A stretch of DNA of 64,000 nt. Source: Mya arenaria. Taxonomy: Eukaryota > Mollusca > Bivalvia > Myida > Myidae. Of this stretch, positions 11,701-20,709 are shown piece by piece. The notes beneath the pieces are model-generated. The model saw only the letters and a list, made by a program, of their open reading frames with translations. It was not told where the DNA came from and searched no databases. The position numbers were made by a program, and so were the translations under genes. Position 1 is the stretch's first letter. Each line of letters starts with the position of its first letter. The stretch is from assembly GCF_026914265.1 (NCBI RefSeq), contig NC_069130.1:46585929-46649928 (forward strand), in the 5' to 3' direction.

Positions 11701-13648
11701 TTTGACAACGATTATTTTAGATACCCGCTACTTTTCATCAGATTAATTCATATCCAAATTTGTTGAGACTGTGTCCGTTCGTATTCAATAAGCATCTTAG
11801 TGAATATTTTCAACGAGAATTTCGTAATTTTTGACAACGATTATTTTAGATACCCGCTACTTTTCATCAGATTAATTCATATCCAAATTTGTTTAGACCA
11901 TTTTCTTCCTTATTTTCATATCTTTAGTGTACAAACCTTGTTTGTTTTCATTAAATTCAAATTAGAAAAAGGCAAGTTTTCGCTTAGTTGAAAATTGTTA
12001 CTAAGATGCTTATTGAATACGGCCCCTGGTGTTTTTTTGGCAATCAATGAGAAAATCACTTGTCGGCGATAGAACCCACAACCTTCTGTAGTACATGTAA
12101 TACACAGGTACTCGTCACGTGTGCCAGAGTTTACACTGCTACTCGGAACCTCCGATAGACGTTTACTAATATCTTTTCCAGCTACTTAAACACTGCAATA
12201 TTTGCAGTTTAGTAACGTTCCAGTTCCAAAATTATCCTCCCCACGTGCGGAATTTGAAGACCTATACATGGAAACCTCTTATTGTCAAGGTACGTAGATG
12301 TAAAACTCAGGGGTCAGGTTGACAGAGCTTAAAAAAATTAATCATGTAAGATAAAGAAACAGTTTGAACATTTTCGTTTCCGTTTCTTGGATGGAGCATA
12401 TTTGATTATCTATTGTTGAAAATAATATATCTTCACTCGTCACGCCCGTCCCATCCTTCCATCTGTCGGTCCGTCCGTCTGTCCGTCCTGAAAGAGGCTT
12501 CCTGCTAAAGAATTCTGACATTAAAAATCGTTCATACGTCCGAGGTTGATTCGATGGAAAATGGCCGAAGTGTTCCAATTGATATGATGTGATCGTATGA
12601 AAATTCAGTGCACTTGAATCCGCACTGCCATAAAGTGAGGTATATGTCTTGCAGGAGTGAAAATTATCCTTTTACAATGTGCTTAATTGTGAAGCATACA
12701 TGCCTGTTGCGACAGCGATTTTATCACCATTATGTTACAATTAACGAAACTTGATAACATAGTGGTGACGTCAATGCTCAATGTTCAATGCAGAAAAAGC
12801 CAAAATGTTTTATCAATTTATGTTATACAATTTGCCCAAAATATGGCAATATCAAAATTAAAGTTACAATATTAAGAGTCTGTTGATTTAATTTATCTAA
12901 TATATAGGTAGGGCCAATTAAGTATTACCCAGATCGAAATTAGGTCATTGACGGACAGCATATTAACCCCTTCACCCCTTATACGCCCCCCCCCCCCCCT
13001 TCGGTTTTTATTTCAAATTCGGGGTTTGGTATGATAAATATTACGACCTGCCAAAAATTCATTACGCAACCTCCTAATTGCGTACATTCAGCTACCGACT
13101 GAACTAAAAAATGAGTAGCTAACCAGTATCGTTTCATCTTACAGGAGCTCCTTCAGAACTTCTCGTGGGTGTGGTGGGCAGACACATCAGCGAGATTTTT
13201 ATCAAATGACCTCGACGTTGCCCTGAATTATAGCATACGACATTCTATTCTTTTCTTCACGTATGGGGAATCACTCTCTATAGCACAGCACACGGACACA
13301 CGAACAATGAAGTACCTTGATGAAGATTATTGCAAGTTTCGGTATTTCGGTGAAGTGGAAGCGAGTTTTGTTTTGTTCCATTTAGATGACGTCACAAAAT
13401 TTGTTGTGACGACATGGAGCTCGTGCGCTCTCGTGAAAGAATGTATGTGTCCACCGAATGCAAACTTAGCTTGTTCCTCTAAAAACAGTACTGACGGACA
13501 ATGTCATCGTTATGACCAGTCAGTTTTAAGTATAATACTCAGAAGACTTTTTCACAAGCAAAACAATTATCCTCTCGTTGAACAACCAATCAGAATACAC
13601 ACACTGAAACGAGGCAATACAGTGAAATTCTTTCCTACAATGGCATGA
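6130..13648 (+). CDS. DUF1647-like type II membrane protein (glycosyltransferase-like), four coding exons
   Basis: I assembled exons 6130-6322, 7547-7842, 12182-12289 and 13145-13648. Every junction is GT-AG and the phases agree (1, 0, 0), giving 366 residues. Residues about 15-28 ([14 protein letters not shown], after RRAK) form an uncleaved signal anchor, as in Golgi glycosyltransferases. The conserved block [10 protein letters not shown] (113-122) is followed by GLIQSI, YYDMGL (151-156), a YTWKPLIV segment in exon 3, and [11 protein letters not shown] (207-217), whose D212 is in the place of the family's acidic metal-site-like residue. A cysteine block (C293, C299, C301, C309, C319) ends in CHRYDQS. 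This order is typical of DUF1647 proteins; the reaction is unproven. The start is either ATG 6130 or an upstream exon joined at the CAG acceptor ending at 6150. Intron 3 is 4.3 kb and mostly repeats. Confidence 0.82.
6684..7124. mobile_element. MITE with TTAAAGGGACTAGACACCAG ends (intron 1)
   Basis: The left end TTAAAGGGACTAGACACC is matched by the right end GGTGTCTAGTTCCTTTAA. The 441-bp interior is AT-rich and non-coding. It lies within intron 1 of the DUF1647-like gene. The ends are related in style to the element at 42825-43317. Confidence 0.8.
8606..8774. repeat. Compound trinucleotide microsatellites
   Basis: An AGT run, a CAGTAG run and a TTA run follow each other within intron 3 of the DUF1647-like gene. 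The serine- and leucine-rich frames here come only from these repeats. Confidence 0.9.
8791..9118. repeat. Compound tetranucleotide array: TTCA, TCCA, TTCG, TTCA
   Basis: Blocks of (TTCA)n, (TCCA)n, (TTCG)n and again (TTCA)n abut with little interruption over about 330 bp. Each block differs from its neighbour by one base of the motif. A smaller block of reverse-complement-type motifs (TGAA then CGAA) occurs at 55594-55650. Confidence 0.95.
9140..9428. mobile_element. MITE with TTTAAAG...CTTTAAA ends (copy 2)
   Basis: Same ends and interior as the element at 4082-4458 but about 90 bp shorter through internal deletion. It sits in intron 3 between the tetranucleotide array and the 129-bp satellite. 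Confidence 0.8.
9578..11897 (+). repeat. 129-bp satellite, about 18 units
   Basis: Units start near GGGCCCGTCCGTATTCAATA and are 129 bp apart (for example GTCCGTATT at 9713 and 9842). Units are nearly identical, differing mainly at TTTTGAT/TTTAGAT, GGGCCC/GTGCCC and TTGTTT/TTGTTG. Because 129 is divisible by three, a frame of period 43 residues stays open over several units (11284-11766), which I treat as chance. The array lies wholly inside intron 3 of the DUF1647-like gene. Confidence 0.95.
9578..12029. mobile_element. MITE whose left end was amplified into the 129-bp satellite
   Basis: Every satellite unit begins with GTATTCAATAAGCATCTTAG. Past the array, at about 11997-12029, the inverted form CTAAGATGCTTATTGAATAC followed by GGCCCC appears once. 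This is the layout of a terminal-inverted-repeat element of the GGGGCCGTATTCAATAAGCATC type whose left arm has been multiplied in tandem while the right arm stayed single. Confidence 0.65.
12290..13144. other. Intron 4 region of the DUF1647-like gene (last intron)
   Basis: Spacer between exons 3 and 4, with a GTCCGTCC-type short tandem near 12470 and a C-run near 12985. No other feature is supported. Confidence 0.6.
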
Positions 13649-14176
13649 TTATTTTGAACGTGTTTATTTTTTATTATTTTTTGTTTCAACCGAGTCATGG
13701 TGAGCTATTGTGTCCGCATTTTGCCTGTCGTCCATCTTCAAAAATGGCTTCGAATAGCGCCTCCTTCTAAACCACTGGACTAATTTGTAAAAAGGAAGCC
13801 ATTTTGGATAACATTTGAAAATCCTCATAAACATGGACGTGTATTCAGAAAATGTTGGCCCACTTTTCTTTTTAAATTTACTATGTTCTTTCAAGCCCTA
13901 TGATGGTTCATTAAAACATGGCTTCCAAGAACTTGTCCTTATACGGCAATGTAGGTATAGAATTGAAAACTGCAAAGAGAAGAGAGACTCAGAAAAATAT
14001 ATTCTGTAGAATATGTATGATTGTTAGCAGTACTCTTGATCATTTTTTAATTCAAATGTTTTTCGTCATTGCTCTGATTTACTTACTTTAATTTTCATTA
14101 CTTATATTATCAGATGAAGTAGATACTGGTTAACTAACTTACACGAGCAATTTTCGATAATCGGACATTTCGGGTT
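13649..14176. other. 3' flank of the DUF1647-like gene
   Basis: AT-rich sequence that probably includes the 3' untranslated region. No strong polyadenylation cluster can be singled out. Short frames here are not recognised. Confidence 0.4.
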
Positions 14177-14405
14177 GTGTCGACCCTAAAGTCACAGCAA
14201 GTTATGACCGACCCTCACGTCACTGCCACCATACGACAAACCCTTCAGTCACCGTCATCTTCCGGTTGACCCTTAAGTCACTGCCACTAAACTAACGACC
14301 CTTAAGTAACTGTCAAACTTCGACCGACCCTTCAGTTGCTGCCATCTTCCGGCTGACCTTAAGGTTACTGCTACTTTACGGACGACCCTTAAGTAACTGT
14401 CATCC
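14177..14405. repeat. Degenerate 30-35 bp tandem repeat
   Basis: Six to seven imperfect copies of a motif around CGACCCTTAAGTCACTGCCA, with spacing about 30-35 bp and many substitutions. Old, non-coding. Confidence 0.7.
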
Positions 14406-14952
14406 TATATATATTGAAATATAATCGGCAACAGCGTAATGACTTTAAAATGTGCAGAACTTCAATTTGTTATTGCTATTCATCATATTACTACTTTCAA
14501 TAACTAATTCTAATCATAATGTTGTAATAAACTTGTTTCAATTAAATCATGTGACGTGTTATATTTTGTTTGAATTGTATGACTCTCCCATCAGAATTCT
14601 GTTCCATCCGGGCTTTATCTATGTTACGCTTTAATTTTGGCATAGCGAACATTGTTTTACCAGCGGTACTTAATAATACATTACATTGTTACTAGAAAGA
14701 GGAAATGCGCACATTGTAACCATATCCTGACTGAGTCATGTTATGGCCTTTTAATAGCTGCATATATGCATTACTAGTCCATCATTTATGTACTGGCTAT
14801 ATCTTAACTTCAACACTGTTTAGTTTAATGTATTTCATAGGACAGTCAAAAGCAAAATGAAACGCGCGTATATACACAGTCACATCTTGTTTCTGTCAGA
14901 TCACTTATCACAGCATTATGGACAAATCGTGACTACGTTCAGGAAATGGTAA
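14406..14952. other. No gene recognised
   Basis: AT-rich sequence with short frames only. No RNA, repeat or splice-supported exon seen. Confidence 0.4.
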
Positions 14953-15077
14953 TGCACCAGTCAATTGTAACCACGGCCTCCCCAGAGCCACCAGGAAGGT
15001 AAAAACACGGCCCATTTCCCCGGCTATCCCCGGTATACCCCCGGACATGGGGGCCGTGGTTACAATTGACTGGTGCA
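14953..15077. mobile_element. Short MITE with TGCACCAGTCAATTGTAACC ends
   Basis: The left end TGCACCAGTCAATTGTAACC is matched exactly by its inverse at the right end. The 125-bp element is little more than its two arms around a core containing CCCCGGCTATCCCCGG. Other copies of the family lie at 15425-15640 and 45833-46172. Confidence 0.85.
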
Positions 15078-15424
15078 TAAGGGAAAAGACTGGGATGGGA
15101 GAAAGTTTAGAATGCAATAGGGGGAGACGGGGAAGCAAAGTATGAACTCTTAAAAGACGGGTAACGGAGGGAAGTGGGATAATTGGCTGGATTGGAAACA
15201 CGAAGGCTATACTCGCTTCCTTCCCTTGAATCGCGTATCAGTTATATATATATATATTTGTTAATGCTTATAAACTTCAAATCAACCAACCGTAAATCTC
15301 AAAGGACGTGACTTCAAAGGGGTTCCCACATGACCAATCCTTTGCCGAATTTCAGCGTTGCATCGTTCTACAAAACTTCGGCAAGTTGAAATTTTGCATC
15401 ATTAAAATACAAGCAAATCTACTT

Positions 15425-15640
15425 GAAATCCTGCCGGCAAAATCCCCGCAAAATGCGCCCGCATCAAGGGACCCTAGGTAAGGCAAATTCCCCGCTATTT
15501 TCGGCACATGACAAAACCACCGCATTCACCCACCACTACATGGTGATCTGGAAAGTAAACACGGCCGTTATCTCCGGCTATCCCCGATATAACCCCGGAC
15601 CTGGGAGGGGTTGTGGGCGTGGTTACAATTGACTGGTGCA
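15425..15640. mobile_element. Truncated copy of the TGCACCAGTCAATTG MITE family
   Basis: The right end GTTACAATTGACTGGTGCA is intact. The interior (AAATCCCCGCAAAATG, GGGACCCTAGGTAAGGC, AAAACCACCGCATTC) matches the reverse complement of the fuller copy at 45833-46172. The left inverted repeat is missing. Confidence 0.7.
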
Positions 15641-15978
15641 AAAAAATGACAACACTGATAAGTATTATGACGCTGTAGCTTTGTTAAATCAACAAAAGAA
15701 AGAACATGGTTGTGTGTGTGTGGGGGGGGGGGGGGGGTACAACTGCAGTGCATTAATCTGCGCGTTAATGATTGTACTGTTGACACAGAACTGTTAGTTC
15801 AACGTCCAATAAGCATTGGAACAGCTCTGCAAACCCATAAGGCTTTATCCATCTACATCTATTCGTTTGCAGTTTGGTTGAACTACGCAAGAAACTATAC
15901 CTGAAATGTATACCTGATTATTCAAATGCATCAATAAATAAAAAATCACCAGATGTATTGTCTACTTATTTCCTCTTC
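15641..15978. other. No gene recognised
   Basis: Contains a short TG run and a G homopolymer near 15711-15738. The frames here are not recognised. Confidence 0.4.
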
Positions 15979-16119
15979 AGGGATTTCATGAAATCACTGA
16001 CTACATTTTTTAGGGATTTCACGAAATTACTGGAATTTTCAGGGATTTCATGAAATCCCTGAGTGATTCAGTAATTTCGCGAAAATACTGAAATTTTCAG
16101 GGATTTCATGAAATCCCTG
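15979..16119. repeat. Cluster of palindromes centred on TTTCATGAAA
   Basis: Five palindromic or near-palindromic units in 140 bp. Two are perfect (GGGATTTCATGAAATCCC within 16040-16061 and 16098-16119) and the others are variants with TTTCACGAAA or TTTCGCGAAA centres. They directly precede the 45-bp satellite. They may be a dispersed repeat or a protein-binding cluster; there is no evidence for a function. Confidence 0.8.
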
Positions 16120-16137
16120 GTTTCACAATCTTACTGT

Positions 16138-17925
16138 AACATATACACAGGTACACCGGCAAACGGCACATGCAAATACGCCGAGTGTATATACACAAAT
16201 AATATCAAATATACACGTTTAACAAATAGCACATGCAAATACGCGCGTATATACACAGGTTCACCAAATGGCACATGCAAATACGCCGCGTGTATATACA
16301 CAGGTATACCAAATGACAAGGTATACCAAATGACACATGCAAATATGCCGCATGTATATACACAGGTATACCAAATGGCACATGCAAATACGCCGCGTGT
16401 ATAAACACAGGTATACCAAATGACACATGCAAATACGCCGCGTGTATATACACAGATATTGCAAATGACACATGCAAATCCGCCTCGTGTATATACACAG
16501 GTATACCAAATTGCACATGCAAATACGCCGCGTGTATAAACACAGGTATACCAAATGGCACATGCAAATACGCCGCATGTATATACACAGGTATACCAAA
16601 TGACAAGGTATACCAAATGGCACATGCAAATACGCCGCGTGTATATACACAGGCATACCAAATGGCACATGCAAATACGCCGCATGTATATACACAGGTA
16701 TACCAAATGACAAGGTATACCAAATGGCACATGCAAATACGCCGCATGTATATACACAGGTATACCAAATGGCACATGCAAATACGCCGCGTGTATAAAC
16801 ACAGGTATACCAAATGGCACATGCAAATACGCCGCATGTATATACACAGGTATACCAAATGACAGGGTATACCAAATGACACATGCAAATACGCCGCGTG
16901 TATATACACAGGTATACCAAATTGCACATGCAAATACGCCGCGTGTATAAACACAGGTATACCAAATGGCACATGCAAATACGCCGCGTGTTCATACACA
17001 GGTATACCAAATGACACATGCAAATACGCCGCGTGTGTATACACAGGTATACCAAATGACACATGCAAATACGCCGCGTGTATATACACAGGTATACCAA
17101 ATGACACATGCAAATACGCCGCGTGTTCATACACAGGTATACCAAATGACACATGCAAATACGCCGCGTGTGTATACACAGGTATACCAAATGACACATG
17201 CAAATACGCCGCGTGTATATACACAGGTATACCAAATGACACATGCAAATACGCCGCGTGTATATACACAGGTATACCAAATGACACATGCAAATACGCC
17301 GCGTGTGTATACACAGGTATACCAAATGACACATGCAAATACGCCGCGTGTATATACACAGGTATACCAAATGGCACATGCAAATACGCCGCGTGTATAT
17401 ACACAGGTATACCAAATTGCACATGCAAATACGCCGCGTGTATAAACACAGGTATACCAAATGGCACATGCAAATACGCCGCGTGTTCATACACAGGTAT
17501 ACCAAATGACACATGCAAATACGCCGCGTGTGTATACACAGGTATACCAAATGACACATGCAAATACGCCGCGTGTATATAGGTATACCAAATGACACAT
17601 GCAAATACGCCGCGTGTTCATACACAGGTATACCAAATGACACATGCAAATACGCCGCGTGTGTATACACAGGTATACCAAATGACACATGCAAATACGC
17701 CGCGTGTGTATACACAGGTATACCAAATGACACATGCAAATACGCCGCGTGTTCATACACAGGTATACCAAATGACACATGCAAATACGCCGCGTGTGTA
17801 TACACAGGAATACCAAATGACACATGCAAATACGGCGCGTGTATATACACAGGTATACCAAATGGCACATGCAAATACGCCGCGTGTATATACACAGGTA
17901 TATCAAATGGCACATGCATCATAAA
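16138..17925 (+). repeat. 45-bp satellite, about 40 units, with higher-order structure
   Basis: The unit is AGGTATACCAAATGACACAT then GCAAATACGCCGCGTGTATA and TACAC. The first units (16138-16300) are the most diverged. Variants after CGCGTG (TTCATAC, TGTATAC, TATATAC, TATAAAC) recur in order: each TTCATAC unit is followed by a TGTATAC unit. A block around 16916 recurs at 17411, 495 bp or 11 units later. Since 45 is divisible by three and the unit has no stop in several frames, frames up to 573 codons occur on the minus strand with a period of 15 residues (YLCIYTRRICMCHLV). I regard these as non-coding. Confidence 0.93.
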
Positions 17926-18019
17926 CGCTACGTGTACAAAAAGTTTATTAAATATGATTACGTCGACCAAAATAATGACCAAAAAAAAATACCAAAACAG
18001 TGAGTACTATTTGATTCCA

Positions 18020-18725
18020 TTAACTGTGACACGCATGGAGAAGATCCGTGGAAAATCAAATTGACATTTTGTAATTCAAATATTGTATTTCCAATTGATG
18101 ATACAGGGGCAGACGCTACAGTCATTTCTGAGTCCACATTCAAATCTTTGAAAAAGCGCCCAGCGCTAATGCCTTCATCTTCGGTGCTTCGTGGTCCTGG
18201 TGGTCAAATTGTTTGTAAGGGTTATTTAGTCTGGTTCCCTGCTTACTGATATTTCATAACGATAGTGTTAGGGGAGGGAACTCCAGACTAAGGGTTATTT
18301 CGTTGCTAATAGGTACAGAGATGGTAAAAAGTTTCTGTTTCGCGTGTTCGTGGTCGCAGGAAACGAACAAAATAGTCTACTTAGTAAAGGAGCCGCGAAG
18401 GCTATGAATTTAGTACAGCGTTTAGGTGAAATTTCAAAAAGCATATTTGGAACCGCGGGTACCATGAAATGCGAGCCTGTTAGAATACAGCTCAAAGCAG
18501 ATGCACAGCCGTACAGTGTGAATAAAGCGCGCCGCATACCATTTCCACTATTGCCGAAGTGTGAAAAAGGCACTAAATGACATGCTAAATGACGGTGTCA
18601 TAGAACGTAACGGAACCGACAGACTGGTGTGCACCGATGGTACCAGTAGTAAAGCCGAATGGAAATGTAAGAATATGTGTCGATCTAAAAACGTTAATCC
18701 ACCACAGCGATATGGGAACTATGTT
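18020..18725 (+). mobile_element. Fossil fragment of a Ty3/gypsy-type LTR retrotransposon pol
   Basis: Translated pieces show a retropepsin-like motif (DTGADATVIS) followed by the linker leading into reverse transcriptase, with KARRIPFPL typical of this family. Only this part of pol is visible; I see no gag, no complete reverse transcriptase, no integrase and no flanking LTRs. It is clearly broken, with several breaks, and looks old. It lies just beyond the 45-bp satellite, and decayed satellite sequence reappears about 400 bp downstream of it, so it may have inserted into a longer array. Confidence 0.75.
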
Positions 18726-19127
18726 TAATGTTAGAAGTAATGACATTCAGATTAAGTTCAACAGTCTCAGATAAGACGTTATAATGGCTAATTAAGAAAT
18801 GTATTTACTGCCAGTTTCGTAAATGCTTAAATATGAACTTCACAAAAGTTAACAGTGCTGTCTCTAATAATTATGTGAACCTTAGGTTATCATTTTATGG
18901 AGGCAGATGGTACTCCATTTATATAAAAAGGTTACCATGAATACTCAGAGCTGCTAATGAATATTAGGCTCCGTCTTATGTTATTCTTATTACTGCTTCA
19001 GGCTTTTGTACATACTATTAGGAGAGTTGTGTTTACTATCATGAGATGTATATCGTTATTAAAGTATAACACATTGAATTGTGTTTATATACACTGACCA
19101 CCCAATTTTATAACACAAATACATCAC
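18726..19127. other. No gene recognised
   Basis: AT-rich flank of the pol fossil. No LTR, gene or further repeat is apparent. Confidence 0.4.
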
Positions 19128-19300
19128 ACACACACACATACATGTATACACAGGTTTGCCAAATGCACCGAATGCATCGCACATATATTCACCGGTTGTT
19201 CTAATGCAGCATGCAAATATACACAACGTGTTGGATTATAGGATTACAGGATTACATCATACGTATATACAGATTCGCCAAAGGACAAATGTAAAGACAT
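19128..19300 (+). repeat. Decayed outlying units of the 45-bp satellite
   Basis: ATACACAGGTTTGCCAAATG, GCATGCAAATATACACAACG and TATACAGATTCGCCAAAGGA are recognisable but heavily mutated satellite units. They suggest that the array once extended this far. Confidence 0.6.
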
Positions 19301-19611
19301 CATGTATATTAATTAAACAGAGGCCTACTGTTTGAAATATGCCAGAGTCTTCAATGGTAAAAGATAAGTTTACATTTAAATCGCCCTTTTGTATCTTGGT
19401 TGTGAAGGGTTAATGTTTCACCACTATAAACAATCTAAATCAGATACTGATATCTATTGAATTCATTCTTAAAATAAAAGAATGAACGAGCTTGAGCTGT
19501 AAACAATAGTAATACGATTAATCAGCCCAAACAAATGTAATCTTAATAGCTTAGATACAAGCCTGAGTGTTAACTGGATTCCACAGGTGCTCGGTTAACA
19601 CATTTGGAATT

Positions 19612-19840
19612 TTTCAAATGCATGTCACATTTGACCAATCGTTCTAAATGACAGATGTTAAATATGTTTTGTTGTTTTCAAGCTGCCTTTTATGCATTTT
19701 ATATCCCCATACTGTCTGATAATTAAGCCATTTTGATTTTTTCAAATGCATGTCACATTCGTTCTAATTGACAGATGTTAAGTATGGGTTGTTGTTTTCA
19801 ATTTTATATCCCCACACTGCCTGATTATTAAAATGAAATT
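19612..19840 (+). repeat. Two direct copies of a 100-125 bp segment
   Basis: TTTTCAAATGCATGTCACAT through TATATCCCCATACTGTCTGA occurs at about 19612-19722 and again, shortened, at about 19738-19830. A local tandem duplication. Confidence 0.75.
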
Positions 19841-20709
19841 CTAACAATTGGTGTTTCACTAATGTTTATTTAAAAAAAATGCGATCCCATACTGTTTGAA
19901 GATGCGAGTAGATTTAACAACATGTAAACAATCACAATTACAGCAAATTTTGTATCAATTACAATTACATTCTTAGAGTAGTTTGAAAAATGTATTGATT
20001 TCTATTTACAGATTTGGAAGAAGGTCAGCAGCTTCTATGTGATTACTAAATATGTTAAAACTTGTGGAACGCTTTGGATTCTAGAATTGATAAAACAATT
20101 TAGAATACAACTAATAATTCATTTTCACCACATAGTTCGCTATAGTTATTCTGAACCAGTAAACATGCTTCGTTTTTCATCTTCCACTTCGCCACACGAA
20201 AATAAGATTAAATCAAAATGAAGAACTTAATATGGATCCAAATACAACAAATAAAATGCTCACGACTACGTTTAATCTCGGTTTTATGATATTAAACATG
20301 TTTTTAAAGTATTCAATAAACTTGTGTGTAAGCCCCTGTGGAATATCTCTCGTATGTGTTCAGACATGATTTCCTTCGAGAGCAATTCATTTAAAAACTA
20401 AATTATTAAGTGCTTTAATGGGTGGTTTTTGGAAAGTGCGGACTTATTGTGATGACAATTAGGGTATGAAGTTATGCTTACTAAATATTGTTGTTTATTT
20501 ATTGTATACTATGCAAGCAAACCTTTGATAATGTTGGAAACGTAGTTTCGGTTTCATGTGCAAGAAACACAGTTTATTTTTCCTTACCATAAAGCGATAT
20601 AAGTAATACGTATGCTTGTAATGTAAATTACTCCTATAATTAACCATGGATGTCATGGATATTGATTTGATATATCCTTTACAGATCGAATGCCACAACA
20701 TAAAGCAAT
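19841..20709. other. No gene recognised; upstream flank of the TRIM-like gene
   Basis: AT-rich. A CAG acceptor-like site ends at 20685 (ATCCTTTACAG), 24 bp before the TRIM start codon, so a non-coding first exon may lie somewhere upstream. Confidence 0.4.

Noticed and set aside
11284-11766. 160-codon frame with 43-residue repeats
   Set aside because: It arises from the 129-bp satellite inside an intron and includes the inverted-repeat end of a MITE.
16261-17982. 573-codon minus-strand frame with a 15-residue cysteine-containing repeat
   Set aside because: The frame follows from a 45-bp unit without stops; long frames exist in several phases and on both strands, and the peptide resembles no known family.
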